Origin: Clostridiales bacterium
GTDB lineage: Bacteria > Bacillota > Clostridia > Lachnospirales > Lachnospiraceae
NCBI GenBank assembly: GCA_021202925.1
Contig: JAJQCD010000028.1
Location: 62,001 to 126,000 of the forward strand
Reading direction: 5' to 3'
DNA length: 64,000 nt
In this document: positions 27,641 to 36,629 of the stretch, in pieces
Position numbering within the stretch: position 1 is the first letter of the stretch
Layout: each line of letters opens with the position of its first letter
Position numbers and translations under genes: made by a program
Notes under the pieces: generated by a model
The model's database searches: none
The model's input: the letters and a program-made list of their open reading frames with translations, nothing else
Told to the model about the DNA's origin: nothing

Positions 27641-29041
27641 TTGAAGACGGGATTGAAGAGAGTTTTGATGACAGGAGCCATGGCCGTTATTCTGGCGACC
27701 GGGCCCTCCTTGCCTGTCTTTTCGGGTAACGCGTCATTGACGCCGGAGAAAGCGTCAGTGGCGCGTTCTCTGTCCGCAGGCAAGATTGCTGCTTACGCAG
27801 AGGAAGTCGTGGTTGGTGTGGCGCCGGGGTCGGTCGCGACAGGAATTCCGGTGGGTTCCGGCAGCGAGCCGGTGACGGCAGGGGCTGGCTCGGAGACGCT
27901 TACGGCTGGCAGCAGTACATCGACGAACACGGAAACGTCAGGAGTCCCGGTGAGCGCCGGGAGTGGAACGGTGACGACGGGTGGCGGTTCCGCGACGATT
28001 ACAGTCGGGGCTGGCACATCGACGAGCTATGGACCGGGAGGCCCTGGTGTGAGTACCACAGAGATCTCGAAGGGGACGGACGGTTTTGCCGGTACGGTGG
28101 AGGATCCGATCGTGACAGTGACGGGAAAGTATACCTTCAGCCAGATGGAGCAGGATATCCGCGAACTGCAGAGCCGCTACGGGAGTCTGCTGCAGGTGAA
28201 TACGATCGGTACGTCTCTGGACGGGCGAAGCATTTATGAGCTGGTGCTGGGCAACGCGAGCGCGTCAAAGCACATTCTGATCCATGCGGGTATTCACGCG
28301 AGAGAATATATGACGCCGCTTCTGGTAATGAAGCAGCTGGAATATGGGCTGTATTTTTATCAGACGGGAAGTTACAACGGACAGCTGTTGTCCGATCTTC
28401 TGAACAGAGTCGCCATTCATTATGTTCCGATGGTGAATCCCGATGGAATCGCAATCAGCCAGTCCGGGCTTAGTGGGATCCGTTCCTCTGCACTGCAGGC
28501 GACGATCCGCCAGTGTTACGATTATGATGTGTCGGCATCCCGGACGACGGCTTCTTTCGAGGAGTATCTGCCATACTGGAAGTCGAATGCGCGCGGTGTG
28601 GATCTGAACCAGAATTTTCCGGCAAACTGGGATCTGGTGACGTCGGCGGACGCGCCATCTTACGCGACTTATAAAGGGGATAGTCCGCTTTCGGAGCCGG
28701 AGAGTCAGGCGCTTGCAAATCTGACGGAATCCAGAAGCTGGGCGGCGGCTATCAGTTACCACAGCATGGGTGATCTGATTTACTGGGATTACGAGGGAAA
28801 TCGCGTTTCGGAGGCCAGTCAGAATCTGGCCAATCTGGTCGTGGAGAAGACGGGATACCAGATTGCCGGCAGCAGTGGACATGGTGGCTTCAAGGACTGG
28901 GTTCAGATCAAGGATAATCCGATTCCAGGCCTGACGATCGAGGTTGGAAGCGTGGCCTGCCCGATGCCGGTGACGGAATTTACAAATGTATGGAATTGTA
29001 ACAGCGAAGTCTGGGTCGCGTTGGCCGCAGCGTTGCAGTGA
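27641..29041 (+). CDS. Secreted M14-family zinc carboxypeptidase
   Basis: Metallocarboxypeptidase-fold protein, likely exported. The 466-residue product starts at TTG (after AAAGGAG), with signal-like sequence (VLMTGAMAVILATGPSLPVF). A Gly/Ser/Thr-rich linker of about 100 residues (65-150) follows, then the peptidase domain from about residue 160. Zinc ligands are in HAGIHAREYM (His 219, Glu 222) and a third His in ISYHSMGD; the catalytic Glu is in LTIEVG. Related clostridial and Bacillus enzymes cleave gamma-D-Glu-diaminopimelate bonds in murein, so a wall target is plausible but unproven. It lies 14 bases from pnp and 27 bases from the transporter gene. Confidence 0.88.
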   Translation: MKTGLKRVLMTGAMAVILATGPSLPVFSGNASLTPEKASVARSLSAGKIAAYAEEVVVGVAPGSVATGIPVGSGSEPVTAGAGSETLTAGSSTSTNTETSGVPVSAGSGTVTTGGGSATITVGAGTSTSYGPGGPGVSTTEISKGTDGFAGTVEDPIVTVTGKYTFSQMEQDIRELQSRYGSLLQVNTIGTSLDGRSIYELVLGNASASKHILIHAGIHAREYMTPLLVMKQLEYGLYFYQTGSYNGQLLSDLLNRVAIHYVPMVNPDGIAISQSGLSGIRSSALQATIRQCYDYDVSASRTTASFEEYLPYWKSNARGVDLNQNFPANWDLVTSADAPSYATYKGDSPLSEPESQALANLTESRSWAAAISYHSMGDLIYWDYEGNRVSEASQNLANLVVEKTGYQIAGSSGHGGFKDWVQIKDNPIPGLTIEVGSVACPMPVTEFTNVWNCNSEVWVALAAALQ

Positions 29042-29068
29042 CAGAGACGCTGGTGGGGGAGAGAGACG

Positions 29069-30736
29069 ATGACAATCGGAGATATATCAAATCTGTTCGG
29101 ATTTCTGGGCGGTCTGGGCATGTTCCTGTATGGAATGCATATCATGGCGGATGGCATGCAGAAGACGGCGGGAGGCCGGATGAGCAAATTCCTCGGTATG
29201 CTGACGAACAATCGTCTGATGGCGATCGGACTGGGTGCGCTGATCACCGCGATTATTCAGAGCAGCGGAGCAACGACCGTTATGGTGGTTGGTTTCGTCA
29301 GCGCCGGAATTCTGAATCTGACACAGGCGGTCGGTGTCATTATGGGTGCCAATATTGGTACAACGATCACGGCGTGGATCGTATCGATGAGTCAGCTGGG
29401 AGAAGCAATGGAGTTGTTCAGCCCGGATTTTTATGCGCCGCTGATCATCGGTGTGGGCGCGCTGGTTTTTCTGTTTGCCGGGTCGCCGCAGAAAAAAACA
29501 GCGGGTGAGATTGCCATTGGCCTTGGCCTTCTGTTCAAGGGACTGGACTTCATGTCGGGTTCTATTTCACCGTATACGGATCTGCCGGTTTTTGCGGATG
29601 CGTTTGCTCTGTTTGGACGAAATCCGATTCTTGGTATGATTGTCGGTATGCTGGTCACTGCGCTCCTGCAGAGTTCGTCTGCGTCGGTCGGTATTCTGCA
29701 GACGCTGGCACTGAACGGCGTTGTGACCAAGAGTTCGGCTATTTATATCACATTGGGGCAGAATATCGGTTCCTGTGTGACCGCCCTGCTTTCCAGCGTC
29801 GGTGGTTCGCGGACCGCGAAGCGGGCGGCGGTCATTCATCTGAGTTTTAACCTGATTGGCGCGGTACTGTTCGGGGTCGGCGGTTTTGTCCTGTTCTCGG
29901 TCAGACGCGAATTCGCAGCATCTCACATCAGCGCCGTAGAGATATCGCTGTTTCATACGTTCTTTAATCTGGTTATGACAGCGGTGTTGTATCCGTCGGC
30001 GGATTATCTGGTGAAGCTGTCAGGAGTGCTTGTCCGTGGAGAGGATGAGGCGCAGGAGACCACGGATGAAGAGGCATCGACGCTGAGACATCTGGACGAG
30101 CGCATCTTTGAGTCTCCGGCATTTGCAGTCGAGGTTGCGTCCATGGAGATCGTCCATATGGGACAGTATGCAGAGAAAAACGTCAGTGTTGCTCTCGAGG
30201 CCCTGATCAGCGGCAGTACGGATAAGATTCAGGAAGTGTATGAGCGGGAAAAGAAGATCAGCCATATGGAACAGATGCTGACGGAGTATCTGATCAAGGT
30301 GGAGAATCTGTCTTTAAACGGACGCCAGAAGAAAACGGTGACAAATCTTTTCTACAGCGCGAGCGACATTGCGCGGGTCAGCGGTCATGCGGAGAACCTG
30401 GCGGATCTGGCTCAGTATCTGCAGGAGCATGGACTGGAAATTTCGCCGGTCGGCAAGGCGGACCTGAATTCCATCAGTGCCTGTGCGCTCCAATCCTTTG
30501 CCTGTGCGATTGAGGCCCGCCAGAGTGGTGGCATGGATCTGGTACGCAGGGTGAGTCAGTACGAGGACGAGGTGGACAGCCAGGAGGAAGAACTGAGAGA
30601 GAAGCATATCGAGCGTCTGGCGGCCGGCGAATGCACGGCGTCCGCGGGAGTGGTTTTTCTCGATATCCTCAGCAACCTCGAGCGAATTTCTGATCATGCC
30701 TATAATCTTGCGGGGTATGTGAAAAGCGAAATGTAA
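29069..30736 (+). CDS. Na/Pi cotransporter family protein with PhoU-like C-terminus
   Basis: A 555-residue membrane protein of the NptA/YjbB-type Na/Pi cotransporter family. It has two inverted repeats carrying the QSS signatures: ITAIIQSSGATTVMVV (about residue 70) and VTALLQSSSASVGILQ (about 200), within eight or nine helices to about residue 315. The C-terminal 220 residues are helical and PhoU-like, ending ILSNLERISDHAYNLAGYV. It is probably a sodium-coupled phosphate carrier; substrate unproven. ATG at 29069 follows GGGGGAGAGAG. Adjacent pnp consumes phosphate, but a functional link is only speculation. Confidence 0.9.
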   Translation: MTIGDISNLFGFLGGLGMFLYGMHIMADGMQKTAGGRMSKFLGMLTNNRLMAIGLGALITAIIQSSGATTVMVVGFVSAGILNLTQAVGVIMGANIGTTITAWIVSMSQLGEAMELFSPDFYAPLIIGVGALVFLFAGSPQKKTAGEIAIGLGLLFKGLDFMSGSISPYTDLPVFADAFALFGRNPILGMIVGMLVTALLQSSSASVGILQTLALNGVVTKSSAIYITLGQNIGSCVTALLSSVGGSRTAKRAAVIHLSFNLIGAVLFGVGGFVLFSVRREFAASHISAVEISLFHTFFNLVMTAVLYPSADYLVKLSGVLVRGEDEAQETTDEEASTLRHLDERIFESPAFAVEVASMEIVHMGQYAEKNVSVALEALISGSTDKIQEVYEREKKISHMEQMLTEYLIKVENLSLNGRQKKTVTNLFYSASDIARVSGHAENLADLAQYLQEHGLEISPVGKADLNSISACALQSFACAIEARQSGGMDLVRRVSQYEDEVDSQEEELREKHIERLAAGECTASAGVVFLDILSNLERISDHAYNLAGYVKSEM

Positions 30737-30763
30737 AGATTTCCAGAAATTCCAAAAAACTAC

Positions 30764-30792
30764 TTGCTATTTTGTATGGAATTAGGTACAAT
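30764..30792 (+). promoter_or_regulatory. SigA promoter of gap
   Basis: TTGCTA (30764-30769), 17 bases, TACAAT (30787-30792), about 60 bases before the start codon of gap. Confidence 0.75.
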
Positions 30793-30854
30793 AGCACTAG
30801 ATTGATTTAAACTTAACAATCAAATATTTTTTAACAATTCAGGAGGAATTCATC

Positions 30855-31886
30855 ATGGCAGTAAAAGTTGCGATCAATGGTTTTGGACGTATCGGCCGTC
30901 TGGCATTCCGTCAGATGTTTGACGCTGAGGGTTATGAAGTGGTTGCGATCAACGATCTGACTGACCCGAAGATGCTGGCTCATCTGCTGAAGTATGACAC
31001 CGCTCAGGGCGGGTATGCCGGACACATTGGTGAAGGCAAGCATACGGTAGAGGCCGGAGATGGTTCCATTATTGTAGACGGCAAGGAGATTACCATCTAC
31101 AAGGAGCCGAAGGCTGCGGATCTTCCGTGGGGAGAGCTTGGCGTAGATGTTGTTCTGGAGTGCACCGGTTTCTATACCTCCAAGGATAAGGCACAGGCAC
31201 ACATTGATGCCGGCGCCAAGAAGGTTGTTATTTCTGCTCCGGCAGGCAACGATCTGAAGACGATCGTATTCAGCGTGAATGAGAACACCCTGACTGCTGA
31301 GGATACCATTATTTCCGCAGCATCCTGCACCACCAACTGCCTGGCTCCGATGGCGAAGGCTCTGAATGATTACGCTCCGATCCAGTCCGGTATCATGAGC
31401 ACCATTCACGCTTACACCGGCGACCAGATGATTCTGGATGGTCCGCACAGAAAGGGCGATCTGAGAAGAGCGAGAGCGGGTGCTGCCAACATCGTTCCGA
31501 ACTCCACCGGCGCTGCGAAGGCGATTGGCCTGGTTATTCCGGAACTGAACGGCAAGCTGATCGGTTCTGCACAGCGTGTTCCGGTTCCGACCGGTTCCAC
31601 CACCATCCTGACCGCTGTTGTCAAGGGTGCAGACGTGACCAAGGAAGGTATCAACGCGGCGATGAAGGCGGCGGCGAGCGCATCCTTCGGCTACAACGAA
31701 GATCCGATCGTATCTTCTGATGTGATTGGTATGAGATATGGCTCTCTGTTCGATGCGACACAGACGATGGTGTGCAAGATTGCTGATGATCTGTATGAGG
31801 TTCAGGTTGTTTCATGGTATGACAATGAGAACTCTTACACCAGCCAGATGGTTCGCACCATCAAGTATTTCGCAGAGCTTGGCTGA
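30855..31886 (+). CDS. gap: Glyceraldehyde-3-phosphate dehydrogenase, type I
   Basis: Glycolytic oxidative phosphorylation of glyceraldehyde 3-phosphate with NAD. The 343-residue product has the NAD-binding start [17 protein letters not shown], the active site [12 protein letters not shown] with catalytic Cys about residue 158, [20 protein letters not shown], and [17 protein letters not shown] at the C-terminus. ATG at 30855 follows AGGAGG. Codon use looks strongly biased, as for an abundant protein. It leads the gap-pgk-tpiA operon. Confidence 0.98.
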   Translation: MAVKVAINGFGRIGRLAFRQMFDAEGYEVVAINDLTDPKMLAHLLKYDTAQGGYAGHIGEGKHTVEAGDGSIIVDGKEITIYKEPKAADLPWGELGVDVVLECTGFYTSKDKAQAHIDAGAKKVVISAPAGNDLKTIVFSVNENTLTAEDTIISAASCTTNCLAPMAKALNDYAPIQSGIMSTIHAYTGDQMILDGPHRKGDLRRARAGAANIVPNSTGAAKAIGLVIPELNGKLIGSAQRVPVPTGSTTILTAVVKGADVTKEGINAAMKAAASASFGYNEDPIVSSDVIGMRYGSLFDATQTMVCKIADDLYEVQVVSWYDNENSYTSQMVRTIKYFAELG

Positions 31887-31906
31887 TTGCGAAACTGAAG
31901 GATTCT

Positions 31907-31937
31907 GCAGGGTCCGGTCCGATGGACCGGACCCTGC
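31907..31937 (+). terminator. Perfect 14-bp hairpin between gap and pgk
   Basis: GCAGGGTCCGGTCC (31907-31920) and GGACCGGACCCTGC (31924-31937) with a three-base GAT loop. Only GTTATTT follows, so it may attenuate rather than stop transcription, or protect the gap mRNA 3' end. Confidence 0.7.
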
Positions 31938-31988
31938 GTTATTTCCTGTCACTCATGGATGATATTTCAATGAAAGGAACACATTCCC

Positions 31989-33212
31989 ATGTTAAATAAA
32001 AAAACAGTAGACGATCTGAAGGATCTGAAGGGCAAGAAGGTATTGGTTCGCTGTGATTTTAACGTACCGCTGAAGAACGGTGAGATCACGGATGAGACCC
32101 GCATCAATGCGGCGCTGCCAACGATTAACAAGCTGATCAGCGAGGGCGCAAAGGTAATTCTCTGCTCCCATCTGGGCAAGGTAAAGAACGGCCCGAATGA
32201 AGGCGAATCTCTGGCTCCGGTTGCGAAGCGCCTGTCTGAGAAGCTGGGTAAGGAAGTCGTCTTTGTTGCGGATTACCAGGTGACCGGCGAGGCTGCCACA
32301 GCTGCCGCAAACGCTCTGGCGGATGGCGACGTCATGCTTTTGCAGAACACCCGTTTCCGTGGCAAGGAGGAGACGAAGAATGGAGAGGAGTTCTCCAAAG
32401 AACTGGCCGATCTGGCAGATGATTATGTGTGCGATGCGTTTGGCTCTTCTCACAGAGCGCATGCTTCTGTAGAGGGCGTGACCAAATTTATCTCTGCCAA
32501 GGGCGGTACGAATGCGGTTGGTTATCTGATGCAGAAGGAGATCGATTTCCTTGGCAACGCGGTTGAGAATCCGGTTCGTCCGTTTGTGGCAATTCTTGGC
32601 GGCGCGAAGGTAGCGGACAAGCTGAACGTGATTTCCAATCTGCTTGAAAAGTGCGATACCCTGATTATCGGCGGCGGCATGGCTTATACCTTCCTGAAGG
32701 CACAGGGCAAGGGCGTCGGTCAGTCTCTGGTCGATGACAGCAAGATTGATTATTGTAAGGAAATGATGGAGAAGGCGGAGAAGCTGGGTAAGAAGCTCCT
32801 GCTCCCGATTGATACCGTGATTGCGGCTTCCTTCCCGGATCCGATTGATGGACCGATTGAGACCAGTGTGGTGTCTTCGGATCAGATTCCGGATGATATG
32901 CAGGGACTGGACATTGGACCGAAGACGGCGGAACTTTTCGCAGAAGCAGTGAAGTCCGCAAAGACTGTGGTATGGAATGGACCGATGGGCGTATTTGAGA
33001 ATCCGACGCTGGCAGCCGGTACGATCGCTGTGGCGAAGGCGCTGGCGGACACCGAAGCGACCACAATCATCGGCGGCGGCGATTCGGCTGCAGCGGTGAA
33101 TCAGCTTGGCTTTGGCGACAAGATGAGCCATATCTCCACAGGCGGCGGCGCTTCCCTGGAGTTCCTGGAGGGCAAGGAACTTCCGGGTGTGGTTGCAGCA
33201 GATGACAAGTAA
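31989..33212 (+). CDS. pgk: Phosphoglycerate kinase
   Basis: ATP-generating glycolytic kinase. The 407-residue product (typical about 395) shows the signature [15 protein letters not shown], the substrate helix DEGESLAP-equivalent [29 protein letters not shown]-type [13 protein letters not shown], and nucleotide-binding [11 protein letters not shown] near the C-terminus. ATG at 31989 follows AAAGGA by ten bases. It sits in the gap-pgk-tpiA operon. Confidence 0.98.
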   Translation: MLNKKTVDDLKDLKGKKVLVRCDFNVPLKNGEITDETRINAALPTINKLISEGAKVILCSHLGKVKNGPNEGESLAPVAKRLSEKLGKEVVFVADYQVTGEAATAAANALADGDVMLLQNTRFRGKEETKNGEEFSKELADLADDYVCDAFGSSHRAHASVEGVTKFISAKGGTNAVGYLMQKEIDFLGNAVENPVRPFVAILGGAKVADKLNVISNLLEKCDTLIIGGGMAYTFLKAQGKGVGQSLVDDSKIDYCKEMMEKAEKLGKKLLLPIDTVIAASFPDPIDGPIETSVVSSDQIPDDMQGLDIGPKTAELFAEAVKSAKTVVWNGPMGVFENPTLAAGTIAVAKALADTEATTIIGGGDSAAAVNQLGFGDKMSHISTGGGASLEFLEGKELPGVVAADDK

Positions 33213-33260
33213 GAGGTAGCGTCTGAACTTGGATCAGGCAGTTACAGGAAAGGATAGATT

Positions 33261-34010
33261 ATGTCACGTAGAAAGATTATTGCGGGTAACTGGAAGATGA
33301 ACATGACACCGTCGGAGGCAGTCGCTCTGGTTGAAACTTTGAAGCCGTTGGTGGCGACCGACGAGGCGGATGTTGTATTCTGTGTACCGGCGATTGATAT
33401 TATTCCGGCATTGGAAGCGGCGAAGGGAAGCAATATTGAGATCGGCGCGGAGAATATGTATTTTGAAGAGAAGGGTGCATATACGGGTGAGATCGCTCCG
33501 AATATGCTGACTGATGTCGGTGTAAAGTATGTCATTATCGGACATTCTGAGCGGAGAGAGTATTTTGCGGAGACCAATGAGACGGTGAACAGGAAGGTAC
33601 TGAAGGCATTTGAGCATGGCCTGACTCCGATTATCTGCTGTGGGGAGTCCCTGACTCAGAGAGAACAGGGCATCACGATTGACTGGATTCGTCAGCAGAT
33701 CAAGATTGCCTTCCAGAATGTGACAGCAGATCAGGCGAGGACGGCTGTGATCGCCTACGAGCCGATCTGGGCAATCGGAACCGGTAAGACAGCGACTTCC
33801 GATCAGGCAGAGGAAGTCTGTGGCGCAATCCGTGCCTGCATCGGTGAAATTTACGATGAGGCGACAGCGGAAGCGATTCGCATTCAGTATGGCGGTTCCG
33901 TAAATGCGGGCAATGCGGCAGAGCTTTTTGCAAAGCCGGATATTGACGGTGGTCTGGTAGGTGGCGCGTCTCTGAAGCCGGATTTTGGTAAGATCGTGAA
34001 TTATGGTTGA
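33261..34010 (+). CDS. tpiA: Triosephosphate isomerase
   Basis: Interconverts glyceraldehyde 3-phosphate and DHAP. The 249-residue TIM-barrel product has [11 protein letters not shown] with the catalytic Lys, [11 protein letters not shown] with the catalytic His, [15 protein letters not shown] with the catalytic Glu, and the phosphate loop [12 protein letters not shown] and [11 protein letters not shown] at 33261 follows AGGAAAGGA. It ends the glycolytic operon; no obvious terminator follows immediately. Confidence 0.98.
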   Translation: MSRRKIIAGNWKMNMTPSEAVALVETLKPLVATDEADVVFCVPAIDIIPALEAAKGSNIEIGAENMYFEEKGAYTGEIAPNMLTDVGVKYVIIGHSERREYFAETNETVNRKVLKAFEHGLTPIICCGESLTQREQGITIDWIRQQIKIAFQNVTADQARTAVIAYEPIWAIGTGKTATSDQAEEVCGAIRACIGEIYDEATAEAIRIQYGGSVNAGNAAELFAKPDIDGGLVGGASLKPDFGKIVNYG

Positions 34011-34151
34011 TGGAAACCGTAGCTTTCACGGCTTGTTCCTGCATCGATAAGCAGCGTTGCAGTATTCCCTGATTGACCTGTCAGATTTGTATCTCTGCGT
34101 GCTGTATTAAGTTGGCAGGCGAATAAAATGTGACGTGGAGGCAAATTTTCA

Positions 34152-34180
34152 TTGACAAGTGGACGGGAAACGTTTATGAT
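34152..34180 (+). promoter_or_regulatory. Consensus promoter of a short transcript or leader
   Basis: TTGACA (34152-34157), 17 bases, TATGAT (34175-34180). The predicted start near 34187 is only about 75 bases before the terminator at 34228-34265. Confidence 0.75.
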
Positions 34181-34186
34181 ATCAGA

Positions 34187-34265
34187 TGTAGATATTATTA
34201 ATAAAGCGATATGATTTGTGAGCGAAGGCGTTCGAATGGTGATTCTGATTCGGACGCTTTTTTTA
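34187..34265 (+). ncRNA. Candidate small RNA or attenuated leader upstream of the Lrp-family gene
   Basis: Defined only by the strong promoter at 34152 and the T-tailed hairpin at 34228. About 75-80 nucleotides, no open frame of note, no recognised RNA family. It could equally be an attenuator controlling the regulator at 34372. Confidence 0.4.
34228..34265 (+). terminator. Terminator 5' of the Lrp-family gene
   Basis: GCGTTCGAAT (34228-34237) pairs with ATTCGGACGC (34248-34257, one G-U), followed by seven T. Confidence 0.85.
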
Positions 34266-34371
34266 TTTGTCCGGGCGTACGGGAAGCTGCCGGCGGCAGA
34301 GCCTGTCGTTACAGGAGGATGGGGATTGCCTGAGATGAAAACGCTCCATAGATGATCGGAGGGTAAAGAAA

Positions 34372-34809
34372 ATGGATGATATTGACAGAAAAATACTGAA
34401 GCTGCTGCAGGAGAATGCAAGAGTGTCGTTGAAGACGATTGCGGAGACTACATTTTTGTCGTCACCGGCGGTGTCGGCCCGGATTGAAAAGCTGGAGAAG
34501 GATGGAGTCATCTGCGGGTATCATGCGATGATTGATCCGATGAAGCTGGGGTATCATATTATTGCATTTATCAACCTGGATGTCATGCCGGAGGATAAGC
34601 CAAAGTTTTACGCATACGCAGAGAGCATCCCCAATGTGCTGGAGTGCAACTGTGTGACCGGAGCTTATTCGATGCTATTGAAGGTAGCTTTTCAGAGCAC
34701 GATGGAACTGGATATCTTTATTGGCCAGCTGCAGAAATATGGGAAGACAAGTACGCAGATTGTGTTTTCCACCCATGTCGGCCCCAGAGGCATTGATGTA
34801 GAGGAATAA
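34372..34809 (+). CDS. Lrp/AsnC-family transcriptional regulator
   Basis: A 145-residue feast/famine regulator. The N-terminal winged helix-turn-helix MDDIDRKILKLLQENARVSL with SSPAVSARIEKLEKDGVI is typical. The C-terminal RAM ligand-binding domain starts near residue 63 (GYHIIAFINLDV) with CVTGAYSMLLKVAF. Such proteins respond to amino acids; the ligand is unknown. ATG at 34372 follows CGGAGGGTAAAG. It precedes the amidase gene by 78 bases. Confidence 0.9.
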   Translation: MDDIDRKILKLLQENARVSLKTIAETTFLSSPAVSARIEKLEKDGVICGYHAMIDPMKLGYHIIAFINLDVMPEDKPKFYAYAESIPNVLECNCVTGAYSMLLKVAFQSTMELDIFIGQLQKYGKTSTQIVFSTHVGPRGIDVEE

Positions 34810-34887
34810 GTTTGCGCGAAACAGGTACGAAGAGGATTTCCTTCGCATATGGTATTTTATAGGAACGTATGCAGAGGAAGTCTTTTT

Positions 34888-35667
34888 ATGGCGGAGACAA
34901 AACGGGTGATTATCGACGCCGGACACGGCGGAGCGGATCCGGGTGCCGTGTATATGGGCAGACTGGAAAAGGATGACAATCTGGCGTTGGCGCTGGCGGT
35001 TGGTCAGATTCTGGCGGATCATGAGATCGACGTCTCCTTTACCCGGGTGACGGATGTGTATCAGTCGCCACTTGCAAAAGCAGAGATGGCAAACCGATGG
35101 AATGCGGATTATTTTGTGTCGATTCATCGCAATGCCATGGAACGGCCGGGAACAGCATCCGGTTTTCAGAGTCTGATTTATGAGAGCGGTGGGGAGGCAG
35201 AGAAGCTGGCGCAGAATATCCAAGCTGCGCTCCGTGCGCTTGGTGAACCGGAACTGGGGATTGTGGAGCGCCCCGGTCTGATTGTATTGAGACGGACAGA
35301 GATGCCGGCGGTTCTGGTGGAGGCCGGATTTCTTGACAACGAAGCAGATAATCAGTTTTTTGATGCCTCTTTCGATGAAATTGCCCAGAGCATTGCCCGG
35401 GGGATTATGAAGACCATTCGTGATGCGCAGGAAGACCCCGGATATTACCAGATCCAGGTCGGCGCGTTTGCAAACCGTACGCAAGCGGAGCGGCTGCTTG
35501 GTGAGCTGACCGGACAGGGGCTTCCGGCTTTTCTGGTGTATCAGGACGGGCTTTACAAGGTGCGCGTGGGAGCCTATCTGAATCTGGATTATGCGGCATG
35601 GACAGAGAGGACGCTCCGGGGCGCGGGATATGAAACGATACTGGTGCAGGAAACGGCTGTGCTTTAA
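34888..35667 (+). CDS. N-acetylmuramoyl-L-alanine amidase with SPOR domain, CwlC-like
   Basis: Amidase_3 enzyme cleaving the muramoyl-L-alanine bond. The 259-residue product starts RVIIDAGHGGADPGA with the first zinc His, continues ADYFVSIHRNA (second His) and ends the catalytic domain with PAVLVEAGFLDN (catalytic Glu) near residue 150. A linker follows, then a C-terminal SPOR domain (YYQIQVGAFANRTQAERLL) that binds denuded glycan. No signal peptide is present, matching the Bacillus mother-cell lysis amidase CwlC (255 residues, amidase plus SPOR-type repeats). ATG at 34888 follows AGAGGAAG. A mother-cell lysis role late in sporulation is inferred. Confidence 0.85.
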   Translation: MAETKRVIIDAGHGGADPGAVYMGRLEKDDNLALALAVGQILADHEIDVSFTRVTDVYQSPLAKAEMANRWNADYFVSIHRNAMERPGTASGFQSLIYESGGEAEKLAQNIQAALRALGEPELGIVERPGLIVLRRTEMPAVLVEAGFLDNEADNQFFDASFDEIAQSIARGIMKTIRDAQEDPGYYQIQVGAFANRTQAERLLGELTGQGLPAFLVYQDGLYKVRVGAYLNLDYAAWTERTLRGAGYETILVQETAVL

Positions 35668-35703
35668 TATTTGATTCCGTTTTGCATGAAACTGTGGTAT
35701 AAT

Positions 35704-35817
35704 CATAGTAAACAGCTATGCTAAGCTTAGTCTGCGCCTGACGGCTTGACTTCGCTAAGCGCCGCTGCATACATGAAACTTAGCGCTCAGCTTCGCTTCG
35801 CTGAGTTTCATAGTAAA
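35704..35817. repeat. Short palindromic insertion-like element with 9-bp flanking direct repeats
   Basis: CATAGTAAA occurs at 35704-35712 and again at 35809-35817, bracketing 96 bases rich in GCTAAGC and CTTAGC motifs. The right part is an imperfect palindrome: ATGAAACTTAGC (35773-35784) against GCTGAGTTTCAT (35800-35811), with an inner CTCAGC/GCTGAG hairpin. It could be a MITE-like or REP-like element with target duplication. No second copy was noticed in the window. Confidence 0.45.
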
Positions 35818-35870
35818 AGAGTCCGTGAATATATGACAGGCAGCGCCTGGAAATGGAAAGGAGGATCATT

Positions 35871-36485
35871 ATGATTATCACCATTGGCAGACAGTATGGC
35901 AGCGGGGGACGGGAAATCGGAAAGAAGCTGGGAGAGGAGCTGGGACTCCATTGTTATGACAAGGAGATCCTGCGAATGAATTCCGATGAGAGCGGGATCA
36001 AGGAGAGTTATTTTCATCTGGCTGATGAGCGGGCCGGGAACAAATTGCTGTATCGGGTTGTCAGCAGCCTGATTCCGGAACAGGGCGCTCCTTCTTTTGG
36101 TTCCGACCTGGTGAAGGCGGATAATCTGTTTCGCTTTCAGTCCGCGGTGATCCGCAGGCTGGCGGCGGAGGAGTCCTGTATTTTCATCGGGCGCTGCGCG
36201 GAATATGTTCTGGAAGGGACGGAGAATCTGGTGCGCATCTATCTGTACGCGAGTATGGAAGCGCGCTGGCGCCGGATCGTGGACAAGGGATTGTATGATG
36301 AGAAGAATGCAGTGAAGCAGATCGCACGGATTGACAAGGAGCGGAGGGATTACCATCAGTATTATACCGGGAAACGGTGGGATGCCCCGGAGAATTATGA
36401 TCTGATGCTGAATACTTCGGAACTGGGAGTGGATGGTACTGTGCGGGTGATTCTCGGATATCTGCGGGACAGAGATCTCGTATAA
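35871..36485 (+). CDS. Cytidylate kinase-like family protein
   Basis: A 204-residue P-loop kinase of the cytidylate-kinase-like family common in Clostridia. The N-terminus ITIGRQYGSGGREIGKKL carries the phosphate-binding loop; CIFIGRCAEYVL and a basic MEARWRRIV lid follow. True Cmk is longer and differs in the lid, so nucleotide specificity is uncertain. ATG at 35871 lies six bases after AAGGAGG. It is preceded by the palindromic element and followed by a bidirectional terminator. Confidence 0.82.
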   Translation: MIITIGRQYGSGGREIGKKLGEELGLHCYDKEILRMNSDESGIKESYFHLADERAGNKLLYRVVSSLIPEQGAPSFGSDLVKADNLFRFQSAVIRRLAAEESCIFIGRCAEYVLEGTENLVRIYLYASMEARWRRIVDKGLYDEKNAVKQIARIDKERRDYHQYYTGKRWDAPENYDLMLNTSELGVDGTVRVILGYLRDRDLV

Positions 36486-36507
36486 GAAGGTTGTGTCTTT
36501 CACGTCG

Positions 36508-36548
36508 GACAAATGGCCGGAGGGCGATTGGCTCTCCGGCCATTTGTC
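36508..36548. terminator. Bidirectional hairpin between kinase and deacetylase genes
   Basis: GACAAATGGCCGGAG (36508-36522) and CTCCGGCCATTTGTC (36534-36548) form a perfect 15-bp stem with A/T-rich outer arms, between convergent genes. Confidence 0.75.
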
Positions 36549-36629
36549 TGTTGCGGGTCGAAAAATGGTTCGTGTGAATGAAAGGCATCTGGTAACACGG
36601 GTCCGATCCGGATGAATCCTGCCGACGGC

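Larger units (their letters stand above)
34011..34371. other. 361-base intergenic region between tpiA and the Lrp gene
   Basis: No gene recognised. It holds a consensus promoter (34152-34180) running into a terminator (34228-34265), annotated separately, and an A/G-rich segment before the regulator gene. The first 140 bases show nothing clear. Confidence 0.6.
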
